From Actinokineospora fastidiosa (GTDB taxonomy: Bacteria; Actinomycetota; Actinomycetes; Mycobacteriales; Pseudonocardiaceae), in assembly GCF_014648415.1 (NCBI RefSeq), contig NZ_BMRB01000001.1, positions 992,001 through 1,056,000 of the forward strand: a DNA stretch of 64,000 nucleotides, given 5' to 3'. The position numbers and the translations under genes are program-made. The notes under the pieces are model-generated. The model was given only the letters and a program-made list of their open reading frames with translations, was not told where the DNA came from and ran no database searches. This document shows, in pieces, positions 31,194 to 40,925 of this stretch. Within the stretch, counting starts at the first letter, position 1. Each line of letters begins with the position of its first letter.

Positions 31194-31259
31194 ATGCGAA
31201 TGGCGCAGTGCCGAGCCGGGCTTGGGACCGGTCCCGCGAGGCGCGCCTGCCAGGCCGGA

Positions 31260-31265
31260 TACCCT
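31260..31265 (+). promoter_or_regulatory. Possible -10 of a leaderless pcnA promoter
   Basis: TACCCT lies 8 bases before the GTG of pcnA, and no ribosome site is visible, so transcription probably starts at or near the start codon. Confidence 0.4.
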
Positions 31266-31273
31266 CGACCCTT

Positions 31274-32773
31274 GTGTCAAGTTCCCCGGTCGCCCACTCC
31301 GAGCCCCTGATGGACCTGCTGCGCGCCAATCCCGTCGCCGACGACCTCGCGGCCCGCTTCGCCGCCGCGGGGCACCGGCTGTACCTGGTCGGCGGGAGCG
31401 TGCGCGACGCGCTGCTCGGGAGGCTGGGCACAGACCTGGACTTCACCACCGACGCGCGCCCCGAACAGGTGATGGCGCTGGTCAAGGGGTGGGCGGAGGC
31501 GGTCTGGGACACCGGCATCGCCTTCGGCACGGTCGGGGCGGCCAAGGCGGGCCAGACCTGCGAGATCACCACGTTCCGCGCCGACGCCTACGACCGCGTC
31601 TCGCGCAACCCCGAGGTCCGCTTCGGCGACACCATCGAGGGCGACCTGGTGCGCCGCGACTTCACGGTCAACGCGATGGCCGTCGACTTGTCGACAAAGG
31701 AACTCATCGACCCGCACCACGGTCGGGCCGCCCTGGAGAACCGGGTGCTGGACACCCCGGCCACGCCGGAGGAGTCCTTCGCCGACGACCCGCTGCGCAT
31801 GCTGCGGGCGGCGCGGTTCATCAGCCAGCTGTGCTTCGTCCCCGCGCCGCGCGTGGTGGCCGCGATGACGCAGATGAGCGCCGAGATCACCCGGATCACC
31901 GCCGAGCGGGTCCAGGTCGAGATCTCCAAGCTGCTCTGCGGCGACGACCCGCGCGGCGGCATCGAGCTGCTGGTCGACACCGGCCTCGCCGCGCACGTGC
32001 TGCCCGAGGTCCCGGCGCTGCGGCTGGAGATCGACGAGCACCACCAGCACAAGGACGTCTACGAGCACTCGCTCGTGGTGCTGGAGCAGGCAGTCGACCT
32101 CGAGGACGACGGCCCGGACCTGGTCCTGCGGCTGGCCGCGCTGCTGCACGACATCGGCAAGCCCGACACCCGCAGGCACCTGCCCGGCGGCGGGGTCAGC
32201 TTCCACCACCACGAGGTCGTGGGCGCCAAGATGGTCCGCAAGCGCTTGCGCGCCCTGCGGTACTCGAAGGAGATCATCGAGGACGTCGCCCGGCTGGTGT
32301 TCCTCCACCTGCGCTTCCACGGCTACGGCAAGGGCGAGTGGACCGACTCGGCCGTGCGCCGCTACGTCACCGACGCTGGCGACCTGCTGCCCCGGCTGCA
32401 CAAGCTGGTCCGCGCCGACTGCACGACCCGCAACAAGCGCAAGGCCAACATGCTCCAGCGCACGTACGACGGCCTGGAGGAGCGCATCGCCCGGATCGCC
32501 GCCGAGGAGGACCTGGCGCGGGTGCGCCCGGACATCGACGGCAACGAGATCATGCGCCTGCTCGGCCTGCCCCCCGGCCCGCTGGTCGGCAAGGCGTGGC
32601 GGCACCTCAAGGAGCTGCGCCTCGACCAGGGCCCGCTCGACCACGACGACGCGATCGCCGCGCTGTACGCCTGGGCTGCCGAGCAGGGGCTAGAGGTGCC
32701 CGCGGCTGGCCAGGGCGAACCCGCCGAGGCCGAGCAGGTAGACGACGGCGGCGGCGACGACCAGTCCCGGTGA
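31274..32773 (+). CDS. pcnA: CCA tRNA nucleotidyltransferase / poly(A) polymerase family
   Basis: Class II nucleotidyltransferase of 499 residues that adds or repairs the 3' CCA of tRNAs. Motifs are [10 protein letters not shown] (40-49), the metal-binding DLD (54-56), [10 protein letters not shown] and [16 protein letters not shown] [14 protein letters not shown]. An HD domain ([11 protein letters not shown]) follows, unlike the short enterobacterial poly(A) polymerase. Matches Rv3907c. GTG at 31274 fits a leaderless message; ATG at 31310 is the alternative. The last 84 bases overlap the convergent MFS gene. Confidence 0.94.
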   Translation: MSSSPVAHSEPLMDLLRANPVADDLAARFAAAGHRLYLVGGSVRDALLGRLGTDLDFTTDARPEQVMALVKGWAEAVWDTGIAFGTVGAAKAGQTCEITTFRADAYDRVSRNPEVRFGDTIEGDLVRRDFTVNAMAVDLSTKELIDPHHGRAALENRVLDTPATPEESFADDPLRMLRAARFISQLCFVPAPRVVAAMTQMSAEITRITAERVQVEISKLLCGDDPRGGIELLVDTGLAAHVLPEVPALRLEIDEHHQHKDVYEHSLVVLEQAVDLEDDGPDLVLRLAALLHDIGKPDTRRHLPGGGVSFHHHEVVGAKMVRKRLRALRYSKEIIEDVARLVFLHLRFHGYGKGEWTDSAVRRYVTDAGDLLPRLHKLVRADCTTRNKRKANMLQRTYDGLEERIARIAAEEDLARVRPDIDGNEIMRLLGLPPGPLVGKAWRHLKELRLDQGPLDHDDAIAALYAWAAEQGLEVPAAGQGEPAEAEQVDDGGGDDQSR

Positions 32774-33976
32774 GCCGCCGTCCGGGGCGACCACCAGCGC
32801 GGCCAGCGCCAGCGAGACGACCTGGGTGACGTTGAACAGCGTGTCGTAGAGCGCGAACACCCGCCCTCGGCTCTCGTCGCCGATGTCGCGCTGCACGGCG
32901 GCGTCCACGCACAGCTTGACGACCTGCCCGACGAACGACACCGCGAACGCCGCGGCGAGCGTGGTCCACATCGTCATCGGCAGGCCGAGGGCGAGGACGG
33001 CGGCCGCGCCGACGACCATGCCCGCGCCCATCGTGCGGCGCCTGCCGACGGCGGCCACGATGCGCGCCGTGGTCATGCCCGCGACCAGCACGCCGAGGCC
33101 GAACAGCCCGGCGACCTGGCCGAGCCCGGCCATCCCGGCGTCGAACTCGAACCGGATGAGCAGCACGGTCAGCAGCAGGAGCACGCCGAACACCGCGCGG
33201 TGGGCCAGCAGGGCGACGAACCCGGCCAGCACGGTCGGGGTGCGCACGGCGACCCGTCCGCCGTCGAAGAGGCCCCTGGCGACCGCCACCAGGGTCTGCG
33301 CTGGCTCGTCCACCGCGTCCGGCCCCAGCGCGTTGCGCGGGAACCGGCCCGCCACGACGGCGGCCACGACCGACCCGACGACGGCGACGGCAGTGGTCAG
33401 GCCGGAGCCGGTGTCGTCGTCGCCCAGCACGGCGCGCACGCCGACCGCGCACCCGGCGCCGATCACCGCGATCACCGCGCCGAGCGTGGTGGCGATGGCG
33501 TTGGCCTCGACGAGGTTGCGCACCGGCACGACGTGCGGCAGCGACGCCGAGAGCCCGGAGCCGACGAACCGGCTGATCCCGACCACGACCAGGGCGAGGG
33601 TGAACAGCACCGTTCCGCTGCCGCCGCCGATCACGCAGACCGCGGTGACGAGGATCATCAGCCCGCGAAGCAGGTTGGCCGCGACCAGCACGCGGCGGCG
33701 GTCCCAGCGGTCCAGCAGCGCCCCGGCGAAGGGCCCGACGACCGAGTACGGCAGCAGCAGCGCGGCGAACCCGGCGGCGATGGTCAGCGGGTCGGCCTCG
33801 CGCTCGGGGTTGAACAGCACCGCGCCTGCCAGGCCCGCCTGGAACAGCCCGTCGCCCCACTGCGCGGCGAACCGGCTGAGCAGCAGCCTGCGGAACCCGG
33901 GGAAGCCGAGCATCCGCCGCGGACCGATGCGGTCGTGGTGGTGCTCATGGCCCTTGGGCGCGGCCTCCGTGCTCAC
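32690..33976 (-). CDS. MFS transporter
   Basis: Major facilitator family protein of 428 residues with about 12 membrane segments. A His-rich N-terminal stretch (GHEHHHDR) precedes the first helix. The loop motif LLDRWDRRRVLV between helices 2 and 3 is the MFS signature; a relaxed repeat is present mid-protein. Substrate is not predictable. Its 3' end overlaps pcnA by 84 bases tail to tail. This family member is found at the same place beside pcnA in related genomes, where it is annotated only as MFS. Confidence 0.88.
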   Translation of the reverse strand: MSTEAAPKGHEHHHDRIGPRRMLGFPGFRRLLLSRFAAQWGDGLFQAGLAGAVLFNPEREADPLTIAAGFAALLLPYSVVGPFAGALLDRWDRRRVLVAANLLRGLMILVTAVCVIGGGSGTVLFTLALVVVGISRFVGSGLSASLPHVVPVRNLVEANAIATTLGAVIAVIGAGCAVGVRAVLGDDDTGSGLTTAVAVVGSVVAAVVAGRFPRNALGPDAVDEPAQTLVAVARGLFDGGRVAVRTPTVLAGFVALLAHRAVFGVLLLLTVLLIRFEFDAGMAGLGQVAGLFGLGVLVAGMTTARIVAAVGRRRTMGAGMVVGAAAVLALGLPMTMWTTLAAAFAVSFVGQVVKLCVDAAVQRDIGDESRGRVFALYDTLFNVTQVVSLALAALVVAPDGGSPGLVVAAAVVYLLGLGGFALASRGHL

Positions 33977-34219
33977 AGGAAGCCAGCCTACGGGCAGGAA
34001 CGGGCGGGCGGCTCCCAGCTGGGTAGCCGCCCGCCCGGCCGGCCGACGCCCGGTCGCCTCACGGCGGTTTGCGCAGAGTGGCTCCAGCCGAGCGGTATTC
34101 CACTAAGGCAGTTGTGGTTGAGCCCGGGGGACACGGTGGCGCCGACCGTCTTCTACAACGACCGAGGTGGTCGAGTTGTTCCCCGGCTCGGTCATGACGA
34201 TTCGGCAACGGATGGGATC

Positions 34220-34801
34220 ATGTCGGTCGTGTCGTCCGAGGTGTCCGTCGAGCCGGGAACGCTGCTGGTGGCCGCGCCGAGCCTGCTCGACCAGAACTTC
34301 CGCCGCACGGTGGTGTTCGTCATCGACCACCGCGGCGAGGGCACGCTGGGCGTCGTCCTCAACCGGCCCAGCGAGGTGCCCGTCGGCGAGGTGCTCCCGT
34401 CGTGGGGGCCACACGTGACCGATCCCGGATCGGTCTTCGTCGGCGGCCCGGTGGAGCAGAAGACCGCGCTGTGCCTGGCGGCCATGCGCACGGGCGAGTC
34501 GGTGGACGGGGTGCACGGCCTGATCGGCGTGCGCGGCCCGGTGGCGCTGGTCGACCTCGACGCCGACCCCGAGCCGCTGGTGCCGAAGCTGCGCGGCGTG
34601 CGGGTGTTCGCGGGCTACGCGGGCTGGGAGGTCGGCCAGCTCGCGGGCGAGATCGACCGCGGCGACTGGATCGTGGTCCCGGCCCTGCCCGCCGACGTCC
34701 TGGCCCCGCCCGGGCAGGACCTGTGGGGCCGCGTGCTGCGCCGCCAGGGCATGCCGCTGGCGCTGCTGGCCACCCATCCGGGTGACGTTCGGCAGAACTA
34801 G
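34220..34801 (+). CDS. YqgE/AlgH family protein
   Basis: 193 residues of the UPF0301 family. The signature GTLLVAAPSLLDQNFRRTVV opens the domain, with GVVLNRP, VFVGGPVE and VFAGYAGWEVGQL following. Family function is unsettled. ATG at 34220 with a weak GGATGGGATC upstream. Its stop codon shares bases with that of the convergent SdpI gene (CTAG at 34798-34801). Confidence 0.92.
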   Translation: MSVVSSEVSVEPGTLLVAAPSLLDQNFRRTVVFVIDHRGEGTLGVVLNRPSEVPVGEVLPSWGPHVTDPGSVFVGGPVEQKTALCLAAMRTGESVDGVHGLIGVRGPVALVDLDADPEPLVPKLRGVRVFAGYAGWEVGQLAGEIDRGDWIVVPALPADVLAPPGQDLWGRVLRRQGMPLALLATHPGDVRQN

Positions 34802-35196
34802 GCCTTCTGGAAGACGCCGCAGCCGCCGCACTGGCAGCCCTTGCAGCCCGCGGGCAGCTCCGGCTCCGGCTCGGGCACCGCCGCGGCGGCCCGGTGGCCG
34901 AGCACCCCGCCGCCCGCGGTCAGCACGACCAGGCCGACCAGGGCGAGCACGCAGGCCAGGACCGGGTTCGGCATGAGCCAGCCCGCGACCGCGCCGAGCA
35001 CGCCGACGCCGCCAGCGACCGCGGTCGGCAGCCCGGCGACCTTGTTGCCGACCCGGAAGGTGTCCTCGTCGCGCAGCGTCGCCGCGGTCCGCACGCCCGC
35101 GAACCGGTTGCGCGGCAGCCGCTCGGTCAGACCGAGGAACCCGACGACGAGCAGGGCGAGGCCGGCCACCAGGGGCGCGAGCGGCAACAGAGTCAC
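34798..35196 (-). CDS. SdpI-family membrane protein with Cys-rich tail
   Basis: 132 residues with three membrane segments (about 5-24, 57-75, 80-100). The SdpI signature is NRFAGVRTAATLRDEDTFRVGNKVAG between the first two. SdpI in Bacillus gives immunity to the SDP toxin and relays its signal. The C-terminal tail has a Pro/Glu stretch followed by CKGCQCGGCG, four cysteines in ten residues, which is not part of the usual domain and could bind metal. GTG at 35196. Confidence 0.85.
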   Translation of the reverse strand: MTLLPLAPLVAGLALLVVGFLGLTERLPRNRFAGVRTAATLRDEDTFRVGNKVAGLPTAVAGGVGVLGAVAGWLMPNPVLACVLALVGLVVLTAGGGVLGHRAAAAVPEPEPELPAGCKGCQCGGCGVFQKA

Positions 35197-35253
35197 GGCA
35201 CCGATGGTAGGTCGTGGGCCCGGTCACGTCGCAGGCCGCTGGACAGGCTGCGC

Positions 35254-35259
35254 TACCCT
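35254..35259 (+). promoter_or_regulatory. -10 element of the leuS leader promoter
   Basis: TACCCT lies 6 bases before the ATG of the leader peptide, so the transcript would begin at the start codon. No strong -35 is seen. Confidence 0.55.
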
Positions 35260-35265
35260 AGGGCC

Positions 35266-35304
35266 ATGAGCACGGGTTACCTGCTCCTTAGTGGGCCGTG
35301 CTGA
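35266..35304 (+). CDS. leuS leader peptide (12 residues, Leu-rich)
   Basis: The 12-residue open frame MSTGYLLLSGPC has three consecutive leucine codons (CTG CTC CTT) and its stop codon lies inside the first hairpin that follows. There is no ribosome site, so it is expected to be read from a leaderless mRNA. The design fits ribosome-mediated attenuation: stalling at Leu codons when Leu-tRNA is scarce would change the downstream fold and let leuS be transcribed. Confidence 0.8.
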   Translation: MSTGYLLLSGPC

Positions 35305-35359
35305 CCGAACGTCTTCGGTGAGCACGGCGACCCTCCATGCCCGCGGGCTGGGGGGTTTT
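35298..35359 (+). promoter_or_regulatory. leuS attenuator (two hairpins, second is a terminator)
   Basis: Hairpin 1 is GTGCT-g-ACCGAA, loop CGTC, TTCGGT-g-AGCAC (35298-35325) and includes the leader stop codon. Hairpin 2 pairs CCCTCCA (35331-35337) with TGGGGGG (35349-35355), with an inner GCCC/GGGC stem, and is followed by TTTT (35356-35359), the layout of an intrinsic terminator. No T-box element is present. leuS begins 42 bases later. Confidence 0.75.
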
Positions 35360-35400
35360 CGTTTGTCCAGAGCAGGACCCCACCTCGGGAGGATCTTCTG

Positions 35401-38211
<2,811 letters not shown>

Positions 38212-38370
38212 GTATTCAGCAGGACGGGACCACCGGCTGTTCGCTCGACTCGCATCAGCCGAACGGGTGACGCATTTGCGCAGGTCACACCGGTAGACTC
38301 GAACTTGTGTTCGGTTCTGGGGAACGATGATCGTGCAAAGCTCGCCGAATTGGGTTGGGAGATGTCACGC

Positions 38371-38379
38371 TGTGGACAA
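38371..38379 (-). promoter_or_regulatory. Perfect DnaA-box 9-mer upstream of the toxin-antitoxin pair
   Basis: TGTGGACAA (reverse complement TTGTCCACA) lies 33 bases before the antitoxin start, 30 kb from oriC. It may be a chance match or a real DnaA site. Confidence 0.35.
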
Positions 38380-38411
38380 CGGTCTGGGCCGCGAGAGGAA
38401 GGGGTGACGGC

Positions 38412-38876
38412 GTGGCGAAGGTGCTCGATGTGGCTGCGTACATCCTGTCCCGCCGGGGACCTATGACGGCGATGAAGCTCCAAAAGCTGGTGTACTACAG
38501 CCAGGCTTGGCATCTGGTGTGGGACGAACAGCCGCTGTTCGACGAGGACATCGAGGCATGGGCCAACGGTCCGGTGGTGCGCGAGCTTTACAAGCACCAC
38601 CGGCAGCGGTGGCAGCTGGACCGCGGGGAGACTCTTGGCGGCGACCCCGACAAACTCGATGACAGCGAGCGCGAGACGATCGACATCGTCCTGAACGCCT
38701 ATGGGGACAAGCCTGCCAACTGGCTCAGCGAACTCACCCACCGCGAAGACCCGTGGAGGAACGCGCGCAAGCGGGAGCGACTGGCCGATGGAGAGCGCGG
38801 GAGCGCGATCATCTACCAGAGCGACATGTTCGAGTACTACGACGGTCTGACCAGTTCCTCCGCGGAGGATGTCTGA
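38412..38876 (+). CDS. Panacea (DUF4065) domain antitoxin
   Basis: 154 residues of the SocA/GepA-like DUF4065 family. The signature MKLQKLVYYSQAWHLVWD is followed by PLFDEDIEAWANGPVV. Panacea domains neutralise diverse toxins encoded next to them. GTG at 38412 is chosen for its AGGAAGGGG ribosome site. Its end overlaps the next gene by eight bases, the usual coupling in such pairs. Base use is a little less GC-biased than the neighbouring leuS, hinting at acquired DNA. Confidence 0.85.
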   Translation: MAKVLDVAAYILSRRGPMTAMKLQKLVYYSQAWHLVWDEQPLFDEDIEAWANGPVVRELYKHHRQRWQLDRGETLGGDPDKLDDSERETIDIVLNAYGDKPANWLSELTHREDPWRNARKRERLADGERGSAIIYQSDMFEYYDGLTSSSAEDV

Positions 38877-39369
38877 GCCCGTGGGCCGCAAGGGGCAGCC
38901 GAAGGCGAAGCAGAAGGTCCTCCCAGACCACACACGGCAACGCCCGCGGTCAACGGTGGCACGCGATATCCCCACCGAGAAGCGACCACGGCGGGCGTTG
39001 ACGCCCTCGGAGCCAGAGGGCAAGCTCGTTGTGCTGTTCAGCCGAATAGACCTGGACGGTCCCTGGTGCCTCACGAAGATCAGCCAGACCGACCACCGCA
39101 ACCTGCTCAGCCGGATCCAGTCGTTCGAGACCATGACGGTTCGCGAAGCCTTCAACCACGGTGAGGAACCCGGCAAGGATTACGCGATCGAGGACCTTCC
39201 GAGCAAGGCTGCTCGCAAGCGTCTGGAGGAGTTGACCTTCGACGATCGCGATCACATCAGCAGGCTGAGGATCGGCAATCTGGGGCGGCTGTACGGCTTC
39301 CGTGAAGGCGCGCGGTTCTACGCGCTGTGGTGGGATCCGGAACACGAGATCTGGCCCACCAAGAAGTAG
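38869..39369 (+). CDS. Putative toxin partner of the Panacea antitoxin
   Basis: 166 residues. A basic N-terminal 45 residues precede a compact domain that includes KLVVLFSRIDLDGPWCLTKI and ends with LYGFREGARFYALWWDPEHE. That C-terminal pattern (strand, Arg-Glu, Phe-Tyr, WWDPEH) recalls RelE/ParE-like or related small toxins, but I cannot assign a family with certainty. Its place directly after, and overlapping, a DUF4065 antitoxin is the main argument. GTG at 38881 is an alternative start that removes the overlap. Confidence 0.6.
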   Translation: MSEPVGRKGQPKAKQKVLPDHTRQRPRSTVARDIPTEKRPRRALTPSEPEGKLVVLFSRIDLDGPWCLTKISQTDHRNLLSRIQSFETMTVREAFNHGEEPGKDYAIEDLPSKAARKRLEELTFDDRDHISRLRIGNLGRLYGFREGARFYALWWDPEHEIWPTKK

Positions 39370-39382
39370 GCGGGCCTGATGC

Positions 39383-39841
39383 CTAGGGCTTGAGGACGAG
39401 CCCCAGCACGGCGGCGGCCACCATCACCACGAGCGCGAGCGCGATGAGGGTGGTGGCCCTGCGGACCAGGCGGAACTTGCGGGAGGCCAGGCGGGAGACG
39501 GCGGCGAGGCGTTCGCCGTGCCAGGTCTCCTGGTCGCGGGCGCGGTCGGCGATGTGCTGCTTGACCTGCTTCGCCGTCATCGCGCCGTAGATGAGCAGCG
39601 GGCTGCCGTCCATGTGCGGGCGGATCGTCCACAGGAGCAGGAGGACCGCCGTGCCGAACAGGGCGGCGGCGACGGCCAGCGCGACGACGACGACCGGGTG
39701 CAGGCTGGTCTTGGCCAGCAGCGTGAGCCCGGCGGTGATCGTGCTGAACACCGCGAGCAGCAGGCCCGCCTTGGTGTCTGTGCGGACCATCGCGCCGTCG
39801 GCGCGGTTGATCTCCTCCTGCATCAGCTCCGCGGGTGTCAT
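39383..39841 (-). CDS. Pycsar effector-like (PycTM, DUF5706) membrane protein
   Basis: 152 residues. The family pattern is clear: an N-terminal helix with RADGAMVRTDTKAGLLLAVF entering the first membrane segment (about 25-44), a second segment (about 50-70) ending LWTIRPHM, and the C-terminal ERLAAVSRLASRKFRLVRRA leading into a last segment (about 128-150). Members of Pycsar anti-phage systems open or disrupt the membrane on sensing cyclic UMP or CMP. No pyrimidine cyclase gene is visible nearby. Its start overlaps the ribokinase stop (ATGA), so both are probably in one operon. Confidence 0.78.
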   Translation of the reverse strand: MTPAELMQEEINRADGAMVRTDTKAGLLLAVFSTITAGLTLLAKTSLHPVVVVALAVAAALFGTAVLLLLWTIRPHMDGSPLLIYGAMTAKQVKQHIADRARDQETWHGERLAAVSRLASRKFRLVRRATTLIALALVVMVAAAVLGLVLKP

Positions 39842-40689
39842 CGTCGGTCCCCTCGCAGTTCGGCCGTTGTGGGGTAGGACGGCTGGGCGCCCGCGCGGGT
39901 TACCGAGATCGACGCCACACGGCAGGCGAACTCCGCGGCCGCGGCCAGGGTGTCGCCCTCGGCGAGGCGGTGGGCGAGCGCGCCCGCGAACGCGTCGCCC
40001 GCGCCGGTCGTGTCGAGCGGAGTGACGCGTGGGGCGGGGACGCGCCGCACGCCGTCGGCGGTGATCACGTCCGCGCCGTCGGCTCCGCGGGTGACCACCG
40101 CGCTGCGGACGCCGAGATCGAGCAGGGGGCCGAGGGCGGCGGCCTCGTGCTGGTTGACGATCAGCGGGTCCAGCCTGGCGAGCGTCGCCGGGGACAGCGC
40201 GGCGACGGGCGAGAGGTTGACCACCGCCCGGACGCCGGAGGCCGCCGCCAGCGCGACGGCGTGCTCCACGACCGGGATCGGCACCTCCAGCGAGGCCACC
40301 AGGACGGCGGCCCCGGAGAGGTCGACATCGGCGGGCGTGAGGGCGGCGTTGGCGCCCGGGGAGACGACGATCGCGTTCTCGCCATCCCCCGTGACGGTGA
40401 TGAACGCCGCCCCCGTCGGGCGGTCCGCGGTCCGCAGACGGCCGACGTCGACACCGGCCGTTGTCAACGACTCGCGCACCAGCGCGCCGTGCGCGTCGTC
40501 CCCGACGGCTCCGACGAAGATCACCGAGGCGGCCAGCCGCGCCGCGGCGACGGCGGTGTTCGCGCCCTTGCCGCCGGGCAGAACGCGCACGTCAGAGCCC
40601 AGGACCGTCTCCCCGCCGCCGGGCCGCCTCGGCACCGCGACGACGAGATCGGCGTTGGCCGAACCCAGGACGGCGACCACTGAACCCAC
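39838..40689 (-). CDS. Ribokinase-like PfkB-family sugar kinase
   Basis: 283 residues of the PfkB/ribokinase family. The first signature is VLPGGKGANTAVAAARL, the second DTTGAGDAFAGALAHRLA with the catalytic Asp in GAGDAF. Ribose is the likeliest substrate but other sugars or nucleosides are possible. GTG at 40689 has GGAGG six bases upstream. The upstream DNA contains a palindrome CCGTATACGG (40701-40710) and two GTTCAC repeats, possible regulator sites. It is translationally coupled to the PycTM-like gene. Confidence 0.9.
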   Translation of the reverse strand: MGSVVAVLGSANADLVVAVPRRPGGGETVLGSDVRVLPGGKGANTAVAAARLAASVIFVGAVGDDAHGALVRESLTTAGVDVGRLRTADRPTGAAFITVTGDGENAIVVSPGANAALTPADVDLSGAAVLVASLEVPIPVVEHAVALAAASGVRAVVNLSPVAALSPATLARLDPLIVNQHEAAALGPLLDLGVRSAVVTRGADGADVITADGVRRVPAPRVTPLDTTGAGDAFAGALAHRLAEGDTLAAAAEFACRVASISVTRAGAQPSYPTTAELRGDRR

Positions 40690-40818
40690 CGCGACCTCCA
40701 GCCGTATACGGAAGTGAACGTGCGCAAGTGTGAACGAATGCGTAGTCGGATGGCTCCTGAGTGCCACAATTGACGTCACATGTCTCGCGGGCGGTGGAGA
40801 TCGCCGTCCGTGCTCGAC

Positions 40819-40838
40819 CCCAGGGCCGCAACCCTGGG
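40819..40838 (-). terminator. Possible terminator after the MMPL gene
   Basis: A 7-bp stem CCCAGGG/CCCTGGG with a 6-base loop lies about 90 bases downstream of the MMPL stop. There is no U tract. The rest of the 236-base gap shows no gene. Confidence 0.35.
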
Positions 40839-40925
40839 CGCCGGTCAGGGCCAGGGGGCCACGGCCGGCACTGGTCACCGGCGTCGGTCGCGTAGCCCCC
40901 CGAGCGATCGGCGCCGGTGGCGCCT

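Noticed and set aside
35266..35400. T-box riboswitch upstream of leuS
   Set aside because: No T-box sequence or specifier-loop arrangement is seen. A leader peptide with consecutive Leu codons explains the region better.
40701..40835. A small gene between the ribokinase and the MMPL gene
   Set aside because: Short open frames there have no ribosome site or recognisable product.
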